Below, piece by piece: positions 42,064-55,853 of a DNA stretch of 64,000 nucleotides (positions are counted from its first letter, which is position 1; each line of letters starts with the position of its first letter). The stretch is from Todiramphus chloris collaris (lineage: Eukaryota > Chordata > Aves > Coraciiformes > Alcedinidae), in NCBI GenBank assembly GCA_025345505.1, contig JANVCC010000130.1, forward strand, positions 11,347,710-11,411,709, read 5' to 3'. Under the pieces are notes generated by a model, which searched no databases, was not told the DNA's origin, and worked only from the letters and a program-made list of their open reading frames with translations. The translations under genes and the position numbers were made by a program.

Positions 42064-45000
42064 ATACCACCCCATCCCAAGGCCTTTGGAGCAGTGAAAC
42101 ACGCACCCCTTGCCCATGCCAGACTGACCCAATCTGACACTCCTCAGCCCCCGTATACCCAGACAAAGTGGCATCTCTCAGGACAAAGCCTTTCAATAGA
42201 TCCCCTGCCCTCTGCCCTCTCCCAAACAATGAGAAATCAAGGAATATTGTCTTAGCTGAATAAAAAGTTCTAAATTTAGAGTGTCTGATGTGTTCTTGGT
42301 TTCCTGCCATGACTCCACTCCTCCTCCCTGGCCTCCCTCTTCATAGTTTGCTAGCCTTGTGCTCAGAAAGGTTTCTGACAGGGTGAGATCACCATCAAGA
42401 CCCTGTCTCCCCAGTAATGAGACAGAGGGGAATTCCAAGTTTGACTCTAGTCTCTATTTTCATAGGGCAGGGTAGAGGAGAGCACACCATTTTTTGCCTC
42501 ACTGGCTTAGATGTGCAGAGAGAGGAGGGAAAGGTCAAGAGCGAGGGAACTTTCTCTCCCACTTCAATCTCCTCATATCCATCCCCAGGACTCTGTCCAT
42601 ATGTTTCCACCTGCTCATGACATCCTTGCCTGCAGCTCTGCCATGATAAGTCCTTGGAGCAGCACTGCCCCTGTGGTGTTCCAATGCAGAAGCCCTGGTT
42701 TGTAGGACACTCTCTGTCCTCCCACTTTCCCCAGCACATTTGTCAAGAAGCAAGCAGCTCAGAAAAGCTAGTAGAGGCACAAAGAAGCCTGACCCAACAA
42801 TAAAAAAAAAAACATGAAGGGAGGGAGTGAAGGGGTGTTATCCAGCAATGTACTCCCGATGTTTAAACAAGGGACTCCCTTGGGCTCGTGCCTGATAAGT
42901 CTGGGTGTCAGGGGAATCTATTCATTTGTTTTCCTCTTTAAACAAAAAGGCCTTCCCATAACCACAGTGAGGAGGGATCCAACACCACTTGATGAACAGA
43001 CTTGTCTTAAGTGCACACACTGGAAGCCTTTCTTTCTTGCTCCCAGGGAGGAAAAAAAAAGCCTAGGCTCAAAGAGATATTGACCATGCCATTCAGTGTC
43101 AGTGGAAAGAGGAGTGTGGGACAGCAATATTTTCTGCACAAGGATGGACACCAGGAGCTAACTTGAGCTTGCCAGCATGTCTGCAGGGTCCCTGGGGATG
43201 CAGAGGTCCTTTCTGAGAGTGACATTCAGGCAGACGGGCTGGGGGACTACGTCAAAAGCAAGGAAAACTTCTCCCACCCTCCTTCAGCTTTGAACAGTGT
43301 CTACCAAGGGCCTCCTCTGACCCTCCCTGGCTTGGTGGCTGAGTCGGCAAGCAGGTGGAGCAGGGATTTGAGGCCAGCCAGCCTCTCCCATGCTTCACTC
43401 TCTTTCCCTTGCTGCATAATACGGTGCTGGTGGTGGAATATGATTATTTTTATTAATTATTATTATTTTTTTTTCTTTTGCCAAGAGTTTTGGGGTGAGC
43501 TCTTTGGAATGACACTCAGCACTTCAAGCATACCAGAGCCTCCCTCTGGTGGGACAGGAGGAGGGAAGGAGCAGTACTAGATGAGCAGACAGGGAAACCG
43601 AGCAGGGCTGGATCTGCTGCGGCAGAGGAAATGTCCCCTTCCTTCCCTATGAGACAAGGTTAACAATATTTGGGGCTCAAGAAGCAAAATCAAGAATCAG
43701 AAGCCATTTGTTGGTAGAAAGCAAGTTTAATACCCTTTCCCAGCTTGGAGAGATTTGCAGTGTTGGAAGCTGGGGAATGGAAAAGTTCAGGTCTCCTGTT
43801 CCATGTGCAGCTGCTGCCAGTAAGCATCAAGCTAATGGATGCAAGGGTGGGAAGGGAAAAGCCAGCATCAAGGCCGCTGGAGATGAGGCCTCCTACCATG
43901 GTTTGGCTTGTCACTAGTGTGAGGGAGCATCTAGCTTGGGCCTTCACGTGAGGAGGAAGTGTGGGGACAGGTCCTGCACAGCCCCAGGACCACGGTCCAT
44001 CTTGTGCTTCTCAGGACTAGAGAGACCTCAGCTCATGGCTGGCAAACAGCAGGAGTGGGTCTGCCCACATGGGGGACCGTCCCAGTGCCAAGAAGCACAT
44101 CTCTAAACCATGCGGTCCCACAGGCGATCTGAACCACCAAGGTGACAATGGGGACATATTCCATCCACAGTCCTAAACAAGGCAGGGTCCAGTCATGAGC
44201 AGCAGGAGACAGGGTTGGAGACAAGGCTGCAGCGTAGGACCAAGGTGCATCCTGCAGACAAAACTACTACCAGATAAGGTCTGGAGTCCAAGTGGGACAA
44301 TTAGTCAGGAAACCACAACAGCCCGGGACAAGGCCAGGCACAGATGCACCTACAACATAGCTCAGGCCAGAAACAGGTACCTGGACCTGAACTCAAATGG
44401 AGTGCCTGGGCAGAGAGGTGGTAGTCCCAGGGGAGCCTGGTTGAGGTCATTAATCCCCACTGATGTTCTCAGGGCACTGTCAAGCACTAACCATCCTCAT
44501 GGAAACATTAGCCATCCCCATGGCAGGACATTCCTGGCTCTTCAGGGTGTGGGGCCCATAAATCTGTCCCTGGTGAGGCTCACAATCCAGGCAGGATGTT
44601 GATTACCTAAACCAGCCAGAGGGAAAAGAGGCTTGAAAGCCAAGACACACCTGAGCAACACGTAGTCAAGCTAAACTATCCTGGTCTGGCCTCATCCTTC
44701 TTTCAGTAGCTCTCCCTTTCCCTCTAGAATGACAATGCAAGATACTGCCTCCATCTCTGAAATCTATGCCAAGAAACTTTTATTTTTAAATTCACAAACA
44801 ATGACCTAGCAGCTGCTCCAAGGATTTTTTTTTTTTTCCTTGCTAACAGAGTGGAAATTATATATATATTTAATTAGCTCATCGGAGCTAAATTTCCCTT
44901 CCCACTATTCTTTGTTAAAGGCAGATGTAAAATGACCCCCGACTCCAATCTCTATTGAAGGGGGTGTGACCCCTCTCCATCTAATAGAAGTTTCCAGAAA

Positions 45001-45128
45001 GCCAGTTTCTCCCATCCTGCCTCTTTGCTTTGTCCAATTGTTGGTAGAGGGAGCCAAGAATTTAAAATGCCATTTTGGCTGCCACTCCATTATCTTGGGC
45101 AGAGGGAGGGTTGAGATACCCCAGAGAA
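42064..45128. other. Sequence between the two direct repeats, nothing coding recognised
   Basis: This 3.1-kb stretch holds an AT-rich block (about 43438-43480, ATTATTATTATTTTT-like), a T-run and ATATAT block (44827-44872) and a small 7-bp-arm hairpin (TTAGCTC/GAGCTAA near 44873-44890). No reverse transcriptase, integrase or other mobile-element frame is visible, so the flanking repeats do not look like the LTRs of a provirus. Confidence 0.45.
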
Positions 45129-45266
45129 TGGAAAAACCTTGATAAAGGAGGAGAGTGTGGTACAGATGTACCCTCATGTCTTACAATCCCTTGGACCTGT
45201 CTGGGATCCAAGGATGCTTTCTTGTTGTTAAAAGAGCTTTATTTTTTTTCTACGATATCAGCCATC
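45129..45266. repeat. Dispersed direct repeat, copy B
   Basis: Second copy of the block at 41931-42063, same orientation, with a 3-base length difference near its start and a longer T-run near its end. The strongly conserved inner parts and diverged outer parts suggest either an old interspersed element or a duplicated regulatory block. Confidence 0.75.
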
Positions 45267-46647
45267 CCAAGTTCTTGCTGGACTTCAAGTCAAGCCCAGC
45301 CTGCAGGTCTTTACCTTCTGCACCCAAAGACTAGTCCTTCCCTGTGCATTGGTCACGTGCCACTCCAGGACAACCCTCCTGACCTCATGCAGAGTGAATT
45401 GAGCCTGGGAGCTCCCTGCAGCTTTGCCCTGCTTGGACAGGGCTGTTTGCACCACTCACACACATGATGCTGTGGGCAGTACCACCAACACTGTCAGAGG
45501 ACCGTCATCACCATGTTAAGTTTGTCTATCACAGTGCAGTCATTTATTGGCCTGCGGCACAGCAAGGGGATACAATCTCCTGTTCAAACCTCTGACAAAA
45601 ATATGATTAAAAACATGCAGAACATTTTGTTTTCTCAATGTTTCCCCCTGAAGGGATTCCCTGAAGTCATAACTTTTCTTCTCCTGTCCCCTTTTTTGAG
45701 GAAAGGTGCAGGGCTGTCTGCCCTGGTCCCTAAGTTCCAGAAGTGATGGAGCACACCTACTCTTTTTTACCTCCCCTGCCAACCTGCCAAGATATTTTTG
45801 TGGGCAGCAGGAGACAGAGTTCATCACATGCATGTCCTGTACAACCCCCTCTCCCTGCTTTGAGAAGGAACATGTGTTCCAGGGTGCAACAAGACTTTGT
45901 TCTTTCCAATGAAACAGCTGACCAGGGATACTTGAAACATGGATTTTGGTACCTTTGTTGCATGTCAATCATTCTGCCATCCTTCTTCTCATTCTTCTTT
46001 CCTTGCCTCAATTATATATGGCTTGAATCTGGATTTGTCTTAAGTAAGCAGAAAATAATAGCATGCTGGATACTTCTGGCATGCTCATCTGCCACGCCAA
46101 CTTGGACTTGACTCCAAGCCATTGATCTAGGTGGTTGGCTTTTGCTTTAAGAGGTCTCCTACACGATTTGGGGATTAACGGTCACTGTCATGCATATGCT
46201 GTGAGTTAGACCTCTCCAGACATCCCAGCTTCCCAATTCAATCTGCTTGGCATAGGTCCAAGAGAGGACATTCCAGACTGGCTGTTTTGGACCTGGCATT
46301 TGTTGGCAAGACTGAGCTTCTCTGCAGCACCCCAGCCCCATGCTGTGTATGCCTCGAAGTTTGGGAGTTTTTTGACTGCTGCCTTAATCTCCTCCAATGT
46401 CTGAGCCACAATAGAAGGTCAAGTCAGACGTAAAGGCCGACTCCTGTCAGTGCTCTGGAGTGACTGCAAATAGGTCAGACTTATCTCAAGAAAACACAGC
46501 TCCAGGAATGGCATGGCCCCTCTTGTCAATCTGCTTGGCCTTTCTTTCTCCTTCCCCTCTGCTTGCTCCTGGAGGGAGCCTCTGCAAGGCTGCCTGGGCT
46601 GCGAGAATCTCAGCAATGCTGGTCACACAAAGACCTCTCCAGTGACA

Positions 46648-46690
46648 ATAGCTCCTTCCTTCCTTCTTCCTTCCTTCCCCCATTCCTCCT
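46648..46690. repeat. CCTT-rich polypyrimidine tract
   Basis: Imperfect repeats of CCTT/CTTC, with a following C-run, about 43 bp. Confidence 0.8.
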
Positions 46691-49600
46691 TCCACCTCTG
46701 CAGCTCTCACATGTTCCCAGGGTTGCTCCCAATGCCTTCCAGAAGGTCCTGAGCAAAACCTCCCTCACTCACTCCGCCCACAGCCCGGCTGGCCTCTGCT
46801 GTGCAGGGCAGCCAAGATGGTGCTTTTGGGGAGGACGGGTGTCCCTGCTATGCAGCTCTGCTTGGGAACAGATGTATTTACATCTCTGTCTGTGACTGAG
46901 GGTGTGGTTTCAAAATTGGCGCGAGTCACTTGGAAAAAAGCTTCTGGAGAAAGCAGCTTTTCTGCCTTCTCCCCTTTCCCTCCAGCTGTGCATTCTCTCT
47001 TTCTTTTCATGGTTTGTTCATTTTGATGGGATCCTTTTCAGACAGATCAGCTCCAGCTTGCCACCCTGCCACCTGCTCACTCATGCTGACATAGGAAGAT
47101 GGAGAAAGCATGGCCAGGGTGGAGACACCAGCCCTTCTGCTTTCAGAAGTTGAGACCAGTGGAAACCAATCTTGAAACCACCCGCCCCCCAATCCCTCTC
47201 TCTTCATAAGGTAGTATCCTTATGACTACATGGGATATATGTATCTATGGCTCTGCCTCCATGCAACAGGTGCTCCACACATCTCCAGAAGGCCACGTAA
47301 GTGTTTGCAGGGAGATTTTTGCTGTATAATTTCTTGCAAGTGAATGAATGCTGTGTGAGTGGCCTGGAGAGTCTCTATGGGCATGCACATGTCCCCGTAT
47401 CTGTGCCCAGGGGATCATCTGTGTTTCTTATATGAGGTGGCCGTGTGCCAAGGCACAGCTTTGTCTTTTCCTTGACCACTGGATTTTGAGAACCCTGGAG
47501 CTGGGAGCCAAACCCACACGAGCAGCTTCATTCTTCTGGGCCTCAGCTGAGGGAAGTGAGTCTGGAAGAAGCAGCCAGGTTGCTGCTGTAACCCACTGTC
47601 TTCTCCCCCTCCTCCTCAGCCTATTTCCTGACACAATTCCTATATAGGACAAGTTTCTGTTGCAATCGACTGTTAATTAAATCCTGAATTAACCCCCCTT
47701 TTCTCCCCCCTCTCCAGGGAAACTGTCCCAGTGCACAAAGCAAATCCCGGGTATCTCTTCTTCACTCTCATGGAGGCACATTCCCAAGGACACGCGTGGG
47801 AACTCAGGCCGGAGTGGCCTGCTGAGAGAAGGCTGGTTGATACTGACCTTTAAAACACCTTGTACGTGTGTGCGTAGGGACACTCACCGCTGTCACCGAG
47901 GATGGTGAGAAGAGGGGAAGGAAATGGTGGGATTGTGTAATTGGGAATTCTCTTACCCAACAGACAGCAACCCTCCAGGGCACCAGCAGATAACAGAGCA
48001 GGGCAGTGGCTGGTATAAGTGTGAGAGCTTTCAGGCGTTGCCTGGCAAGGTGTTTGCTGACCCCAGACAGGCTGGTTAGTGGATTTGGAAAGAGGCTGCT
48101 CCTTCCCTTTGGGAACTTTTCTACCCGGGAATGGAGCTAGTGCAGGGCCACTCTAGCTGCTGGCTTATCCAGGGGTGGTAAGCCCCTTTTAAAACCTGCT
48201 GATGCTAGACTTATCAGTGTATTTTTCTAATGTGGTGCCTTTCCTCGTTCGAGGTTTGCCCTGAGATTCCTGCCTGACTCTACATGTTTCCAGAGATGCT
48301 TTTTGCTTTTAGCACTGATGAAAATTACCAATCTAAAGACTTCAGTATATTAATACTGTGTGTTTGTTTTCCTGCCTCTTCTTCTGGACTGAGGAGTTTC
48401 AGCTTAGGTCATGGTGAGGCTAGAAGAATCTTTCCTTCTGCCCTTTATGTTCAAGCAGGCATGCTAAAGGAGCAGGCTTCCCCCTCATTTGCACCTTTAC
48501 TGCATCCCAGACCTGGAGTGATGCTGGCCTCCTTCTGCTGAGGGACTGGGCTCATCAGGAGACAGTGTCAGCAGGGTGTTCTCTGGTCCTTCTCTAGCTC
48601 TGGGCAGGGGATGCAGCAATGGGCTCCAAATCATGAAGACCTGTGTTTTTTGCTGAGAGGTGGTGCTGCGTTGAAATGCAAAACTCAACATTGCTGTAAA
48701 AATGTGGGCAAGCTGGAAGGGTCTCGGGGAGGGAGTATGAGTTATACAGAACAGATCCTTTAGTCCTGTCTGGCACTAGTAATAATAGCAACAGTAGTAA
48801 TATTCATCATCATCACAACATTCAGATATCGACTTCCATTTTGCAGTTTCTGTGTGTGTACTGACTCATTTATTTTCCCTGGTGAGACGGAAGAATTGTT
48901 AGCCCTTGGAAGATGTGGGGAAGCAGACCCTGCTTCCAAGCCATGTGAAAAGGGCCAGTAAGTGGGGTTCAGTCGATAAATTGGTCCTCACCTTCTAGTT
49001 CCATGTCCACAAGACTCTGCATGATAAGTGTCTACTAAAAGACAACTACCCTGTCATGGTACCCCACTCACAAAGGACTTGGTGAATCAAAGTAGCCGTC
49101 TCTTGGAAACTATTTGAGATGATTTTTTCCATAGCAAAGCTCTTATGGTGTGTGGGCACATGAGAAGGTATTTACCACCTCTGTAAGCTCCTGAAGTCCT
49201 GTTATGGGCTTTAAATTTCAGTGCTGAGTCTCTGGCATCTCACAGTGGGACCAAATTGGCTAAGAAGCGTATCTAACCTCGGAGCCATCCATGTGACACA
49301 TGAGCCACCAAGTGCAAAGAAAGGCAGGCTCGTAGATGAAACCTTTTTCCCAGGTCAGCCTCCCCCACTCCCAGCTGTGCTGGGCAGGACCCTCTTTGCA
49401 GTGATGGGACCATTGCGTCTGCATCTGTGTGTCATCGCTGGCTGTGTCTGCCCAGATTCAATAGCAGCCATTGTCCCAGGGAAAGGTCACCCAGGCCAGG
49501 CAGGCAGACGGCAGCGAACGTGGAGGCTGCTGCTGGAACAACTGAGCATGGGGAAGGGAAGCAGGGGCAGAGGGCAGAGGGGACTGAGGGGATGGAAGGG

Positions 49601-52600
49601 GCAAGGTCGTCAGAGGAAGTCTGGGTTGCCTCCTGCTTGGAGGAGGTTTTGGGTCCACACAGAGTCAGGAATTGGCCTATTTCCACAGGGTTAAGTCTGT
49701 GTTTGTGTGGGCAGAACCTGGACCCTTGTTGGGAAACACCTAACACCAGAAAGCTCAAGGCTTTCCTAAGCAATCTGCTTTTCCCATAACTGGCAATGTG
49801 CTTCTTTTTTCTTCTCATCATGAATGCAGTGCTTGCAGAGCTTTAATGGCTTTAGCACCACACCTACAACCGACATCACCTTAGTGTCCTCTTATACATC
49901 TCAGTCCCCAGACAAGGGCTGTGATTTAAAATGTCTGACCTTGTTCTGTGTGACATAAGGAAAGAATACATTCTGCACAGGATCCCATCAACTTTATCAT
50001 CTCAACGAGGTACTGTATTGGGAGTGTTGGGGATTTTTATGCCTTTTCAGTGAAAGCTTCTCTCCCCAGACTGTTAGCATTGGGTCATTTTGTGATTCTT
50101 ACTGAAGCTTCACAAAGAAGCGGGGCTGCAGCCATTCTGGCAGTCATTTCTTTTCCCCTCATCTCCTGTCTCTGGAAAACACACTGGAATTTCAGTAACA
50201 AATATTCCTCCAGTTTCACGATCAGATGTCTGGGTCATGAGTCCCACCCTGGTTTCTGTAGTACAGCTTCTACCATCCCAGGGTGGGTGTCTGCCTCCAC
50301 CAATTGCTGCCTTCGAGGATATCCATGAAACCACTCACAAAGTCAAAGCAATTGCCTGCATTTTTTCCTAATCTATTCATAGTTCTGTAGGGCTTTAGTC
50401 AATGCTCTGGAAGCATATGCCTTGGGTGATCATCTTGCATTTGAACAGCTGCTAATCTCTGCAAATTTGTGTTCACTGGGGTTTTTAGCCTGCTTGTTAA
50501 TCTCAGGGCATTTGGTTGGGGGTATCTATAACAAGTATTTTTTAATTTTAATTTTTGAAAGCAGTTCTCATTATCGGAGGGATCACCCTGGGACAATCAT
50601 TCTCCAGGGAGAATAGAATGGAGATAAATTAGAGACGCATTTAATTTTAATTCATTTAACATGCCCAGGATGAGCCAGAGGGTGGGCAGGGCGGGCAGGA
50701 GAGAAAGAAAAGTGAGAGCAGTTTGCCCCCAGGTACCTGTTGAGAGGTCTGGCTCATTACATTATGAGACATCCTCATTTAGGAAAGATCACAGACCTGT
50801 GCTTTTGCCCCAGACCCTGTGGAACCTTGCTGTGCCCCTGGATATGTCTGCAGATCTCCAGGAGACTCCTCCATTTTGGGATCCTTCTTCCCAAACTATT
50901 GCCTCCCAACCTCCTCCCTGTCTTTCCTCTGCAAGCCAGGGTACTATGGGAGGGAGGCAGAGCTACTTTTCCAAACTGTGCCTGCAAAAGGAGGTCCAGC
51001 AAATCATGCTGCCAGTAGGAGACCCTGAGAGAGAAGACTGTGTGGTGCTGCTTGCACTGAGCTGGTAAAGCCTCCAGAGCTCAACTTCCCCTGGCTGAAC
51101 CTGCTTGAACCTGCCCTTGCATTCTGTCAGGCTTCTTTACATTGGCATCTGCTCCTCTTCAATGAAAAAATAAGGGGACTTTCCCAGATCCTACTTTAGT
51201 GGTACCAAAATGAGACAGCTCTGAGAACGAACTGTTCTCAGGCACAAATATCCCTCTGCCTTCATCAGACTTGAGTCTGCAAGGAGCTTTCATGGCTGTT
51301 ATTTGGGTCAGAGTCCATCTCTTTGGTTTGTTTCTTCTTCAGACTCCAGTTACAATTCCTGGTCAGTTTTATTCCAAATCAGCATGTTAGCCACAGGCAT
51401 TTCTAACTCTCAAGACCTTCAGTTCTCAAGACACATGCTGCTGTGAGAAACCCCACTTACAGAGAAAAGGGTCCTTGAAACATCCAACATGGGAAAAGAT
51501 AGTGTAAATATTTGCACACTTTGTCTCTATGAAGATTTTGTCCATCATCCCCATGATGAACAGGACCTTTTATTTTGATTGCACTATCAGAAAATGACCG
51601 AGCAGCAGAAATAAGTGTTTTCTTCAATATATCCATAATCCTGAGATATGATTGCCCAAATGGAGTTATTTAGAGCCGTTTGAGATGTCTTAGGGTATCT
51701 GAGACACATGAAAGGGGCTGAAAGATCTGCCATGGGACTTACTGGAGACCAACACCTGTCTGGAGTAGCAGCTGGATGCCAGGCAGGACACACTACTGCA
51801 CCTAAAAGGAAAGTGAACACCAGTATTTGGGGAACTGCATCAAACCACAGCTGAGCAAGTTGCAAGTGCATCCCCAATTTGAGCAAAACAACCTCGGGAT
51901 GAATAAAAATCCAAGAGACGAATAGACGCGGCACTATGAAGCCTTGCAAGCACCCTGTCTTCTCTGCCAAATCAAATCCGGTTCTTGCACTAACACTGAA
52001 TCGAGCTGCTTGTCAGTTCTTCAACAAAATAATTTCATCCTTGCTCAGGCTGGCCATCTGTTCACTCTTTGGATTCACAGGATTTTATGCCATAGCTCTG
52101 TAACCTGATGATCAATGGCTTCACCATTTCTGGCAGCTGGCATGCTACATAAAATCTTTCCCAAGTGCTCTTCTTACATGGATGGGTGGAAGGAGCCTTG
52201 ACATTTCATGATGGTGTAGACCAGCATTTTCTTCCTGCTGTCACTGGAATGGAGCATTGATTTCCACTCTCTCTGCCTCTTCTGGATGCAGTGGCATGGA
52301 CTATTTAATCTCTTCTGCCTGCCCCTGAGGACCTCACTGATTTAGGGGCATATAACCACCTGCAGCTACCTCCTCCCATCCTCAGCCAGCAAGCTTAACC
52401 TGCTTTGTTTCTGATGGAGATTTTGTTGACTTTGGTCACTGTGTAAGTGTGCTGTGACTCACTGCAGGGCTGATAAGAGCCTGAGTTTTATTTCTCAGCC
52501 TCAATTACATGACTCTGATCAAGGTTTCAGTGAGTTATATTACCATCACATGGCTGGGGCCACCATGCACTGCCCATGCCAGCAGAGAGTGCACTGGGAC

Positions 52601-52601
52601 T

Positions 52602-52658
52602 GGCACAAAACTGTGGTATTGGCACAAAACTGTGGTACCAGCACAAAATTGTAGTACT
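52602..52658. repeat. 19-bp tandem repeat, three copies
   Basis: Units at 52602-52620, 52621-52639 and 52640-52658. The first two differ at about two positions; the third has a few more changes. The unit core is GCACAAAACTGTGGTA. Confidence 0.9.
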
Positions 52659-55600
52659 CCCAAAGCAAAGTAAATGGTGCTCTATTCCCTGGGGGATGTC
52701 TGGTGTGTTTGATGAGGGGTGCAAGACCCAAAGGTGCTGTGGTGGGTGCTCAGGTGAGGAGATGCAAGCAGTTGCCTGTACATCGGCATGGCTAGGAGCG
52801 CATGCTTAGGGGTGACCAGTGAGGCAGGGAGCACTGTGGCTGGGAGCCCTGTCACATTGCTGTGTGGAGGAGAGGCCCCCCAAGGAACAACAGAGCATTG
52901 AGCTGCTGTATCTCTCCAGGGTGACGGAAGCGGAAAGGTGATAAGAGCCCTCTCAGATGAGGAATTCCTTCTCACTTTCCCCTTTCTGTTTGCCTTTCAT
53001 CAGAGATAACACAAGTTTCAGGAAGCTTACTGGGATGCTGAACTGCCAGAATGAGAAGGGACAGCCACAGCCATCCTTGTATCTGTCCCCCTCGGCACGT
53101 GTCCACAGGTGGCCACGTGTTCTAGGGACCTCCCACAGGAGCAGTCCAGCCACAACCCCCTCTCCTTCCCCACCATCTGACCCATGTCTTTGGGCTCCCT
53201 TGCACAAAGTCCCATCTATTACCATCAGGAGCTGTAACCTGAGGAGCAATTCGGAAAAGAAGAGTGAGATTATGGGTGGTAAAGCCAAGGCTGATAAAGG
53301 TGGCAGAATATTTAGGTAGTGTTTCACTGAGGCACTACCTACCTAGGAGGGAGTGGGGAGCATCTGAACGCTTGCCCATGCTGTCTCCAGCCTGGGCTGC
53401 ACACGCCGTCAGGAGAGTCAGTCCCTTCTGGCTCAAGTCTTCGAGCCCTCCAGCTGTATCACATGGTGGCTGTCTTTCCGGCTACCACCACTCGCTCTCT
53501 GCTGTCCCTTCCAGGTCTCACAGCCCATTGCTAGGGCATTGCAAGGCTGTCCAACACCTTCCAATAACAGTGATGGGCTGTTTTCAGACTCATGGTACTA
53601 ACCTGCAATGAAGCCAGGTTGCAGAGTATTATGAGCAACTCAGAGTGTCTGTGACAACCCAACCCTAGCAGTGTACATAGACAAAGGACAGCAGGCAAGG
53701 ACCAACACCTCTGATGGTGGCCAGCTGGAGGACCCCAGCAGAGGCTTCTGCAGGCTTTGCCTAGTGAGGCCATGTTCTTAATTTTCAGAGGCCTTGAGTC
53801 CACCTCCTGACTCCACAGATGTGGTGGGTTTGAAAAGAGAAGAGCCCTGGGAAGGAAGGCCCAGAGGAGTAGTCCTCCCAGATCACAAGTCTGTTCTGTA
53901 ACTAGCTGAACCATCTCCAGAAGAACAGGCTGATTTCCAGCTGTCCTTTCTAAATCTGAAGATGACCACACCAACTGCTTAGTCCAATCTCCTTTTCCCC
54001 TGTCCTGCATAACACATTACAGAAAATCTTCCTTGTCAAATCTTTTCCCCAGCCTATGTCATTGTGGCTGTAATGCCTCCAGTGACTGATCCTAGTGATG
54101 TGGCTCAGTGAGGTACAAGCACGTTATGGGCTCAGTGGGAGCTCTCTGGGAAATGGGAAGAAGACAGAAGAGTCACAAGCAGTTGGACTCAGTAAGGCTC
54201 AGCCTGTTGCCAATTTTCTCAAGAGAGACTGAGCTGCATAGCACTCGGGAATCCCAGGGCACGACTGGGCTTGCTGGTTGCCTTCTCAGCAGATGTGACT
54301 GACGAACAGTTTGTCTGGAGATTTGAGTGGTAGTGGTGCCCCAGCTCCACACCTTCCTGTCTCCCTTGTCATCTCCCTTGCCAACAGCAGGGAGATTGGC
54401 TGTTTGCTCTGGTAGTTCAAGAGGAGTAACCTGCCAACTCTTCCAGGTGGGCATAGACATCCAGGCTGGGGTCTACCCGGTGTGAAGAAGCAAAAAGAAA
54501 AAACAAGGAGAAAAGGCTGGATGATGGAACAAAAAGGCCAAAGCATGGAGCTGGTGTTTTAACCTTGGCCTGGGCACAAACACTTGAAGCAGGAGAGTAA
54601 TCCTTTCTCTGTCCAGAGGAGGTTCTGGGAATGTCTTTTTGGTGCTGGAAAAGACCACAGATGGACCTCAGTCTTTTTAGGAAGGGACTCTTGAGCACAG
54701 CTTCCAGTGAGATGACTCTGTTCCTCTCCCCTGGGATCACCAGTTTGTGACACTCAGTGGTGGGCAATACCCAGTCCCCTGTGGTGCTGCAGCTGGGACA
54801 TGCGCACTGAGATGCCTGTGAATGGGCTGCTGGTCCCTCAGCCATCCCAGCCTCTGATTCATTCCTGCTGTTTGTTGCCAGTCCTTGCCAAAGGGAAGGC
54901 TGAGGAGAGCGAGGAAAGAGGGGGTGACTCATCCTCAAAGCCCAGGTGGCTTCCTAGCTGAGGGACACCTGAGGGCTTCCGGTGTGGCAGGAAAGCAGTA
55001 GCAAGGGCAAATATTCTCAGGGGAGCCATGCGGAATAACCACAGGAGAACAAGGGTTTCCCTGCTGCATTGTGTGCCTCTGCATATGGGAATCTCATCAA
55101 GCCCACACAGCAGAGTGAGCTCATAGCCAGGGTGGGAAGGCAAATCCACAGGCTTTGTCTGCTCTAAAGTCTCCTCCAGCCATTGCTTTGGTTCCCTGTT
55201 GTGCTGCTGACTCTGGTAGCTGAGATACTATGTGGCATCACATAGCAACACGCTCTTGAAGGTATGGGCGTACCTTCAACAGCATCAGAGTCACCTCCTT
55301 GCCACAGCACAGCCCTGTGCTAACACCTGCAAAGAACAAATGCTCAGGGGAAAGTGGGGAGACAGACCACTTGGGGGAGCAGCAAGAAGGGAGGAGAGAG
55401 AAGAAGGTATGGATGAGGGCAGTAGAGATTATGGTGCAGACAAGGGAAGCTGGAGACAGGGAAAGATTGGAGCTAGGTTTTGGAGAAGTAGGTGAGATGG
55501 GTGGATCGTCTGCTAATGAATACTGTATTCGACCTGGCAATTAAGATAGATCGTACAGCAAGATTAGAGGTCATGGAAAGTGTATTACAAGCCCCGCATT

Positions 55601-55797
55601 GCTTTTATTCACTGGAGACCGTTGGAAAAATAAGCAGGAAGGCAGCACAATGGGTCCCCCAGCTACGGACATCTCAGCACACATTTGAAAGACAATGGAG
55701 AAAGCGATTAACTCCAAGAGTCCTCTATCCTGTCTCCAGTAAGATGCATGCCTTGTTTTGCCTGGCTAGGAACTAGGGATCAAACGGACAATGCCAA

Positions 55798-55853
55798 ATA
55801 ATAAAAATAACCAACACAAAAACACCAAAAAAACCCCACCAAAAAAAAACCTC
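55798..55853. repeat. A/C-rich low-complexity tract
   Basis: Runs of A interrupted by C, CC and CCCC (AATAAAAATAACC... to AAAAAAAAACC). No retroelement body is recognised in front of it. Confidence 0.8.

Noticed and set aside
41484-42137. A 217-codon plus-strand frame containing repeat copy A
   Set aside because: No domain or homologue is recognised. The protein similarity to the frame at 45075-45467 is explained by the shared nucleotide repeat.
41931-45266. The two direct repeats as LTRs of a provirus
   Set aside because: They lack TG...CA ends and target duplications, are only about 135 bp long, and enclose no gag, pol or env frame.
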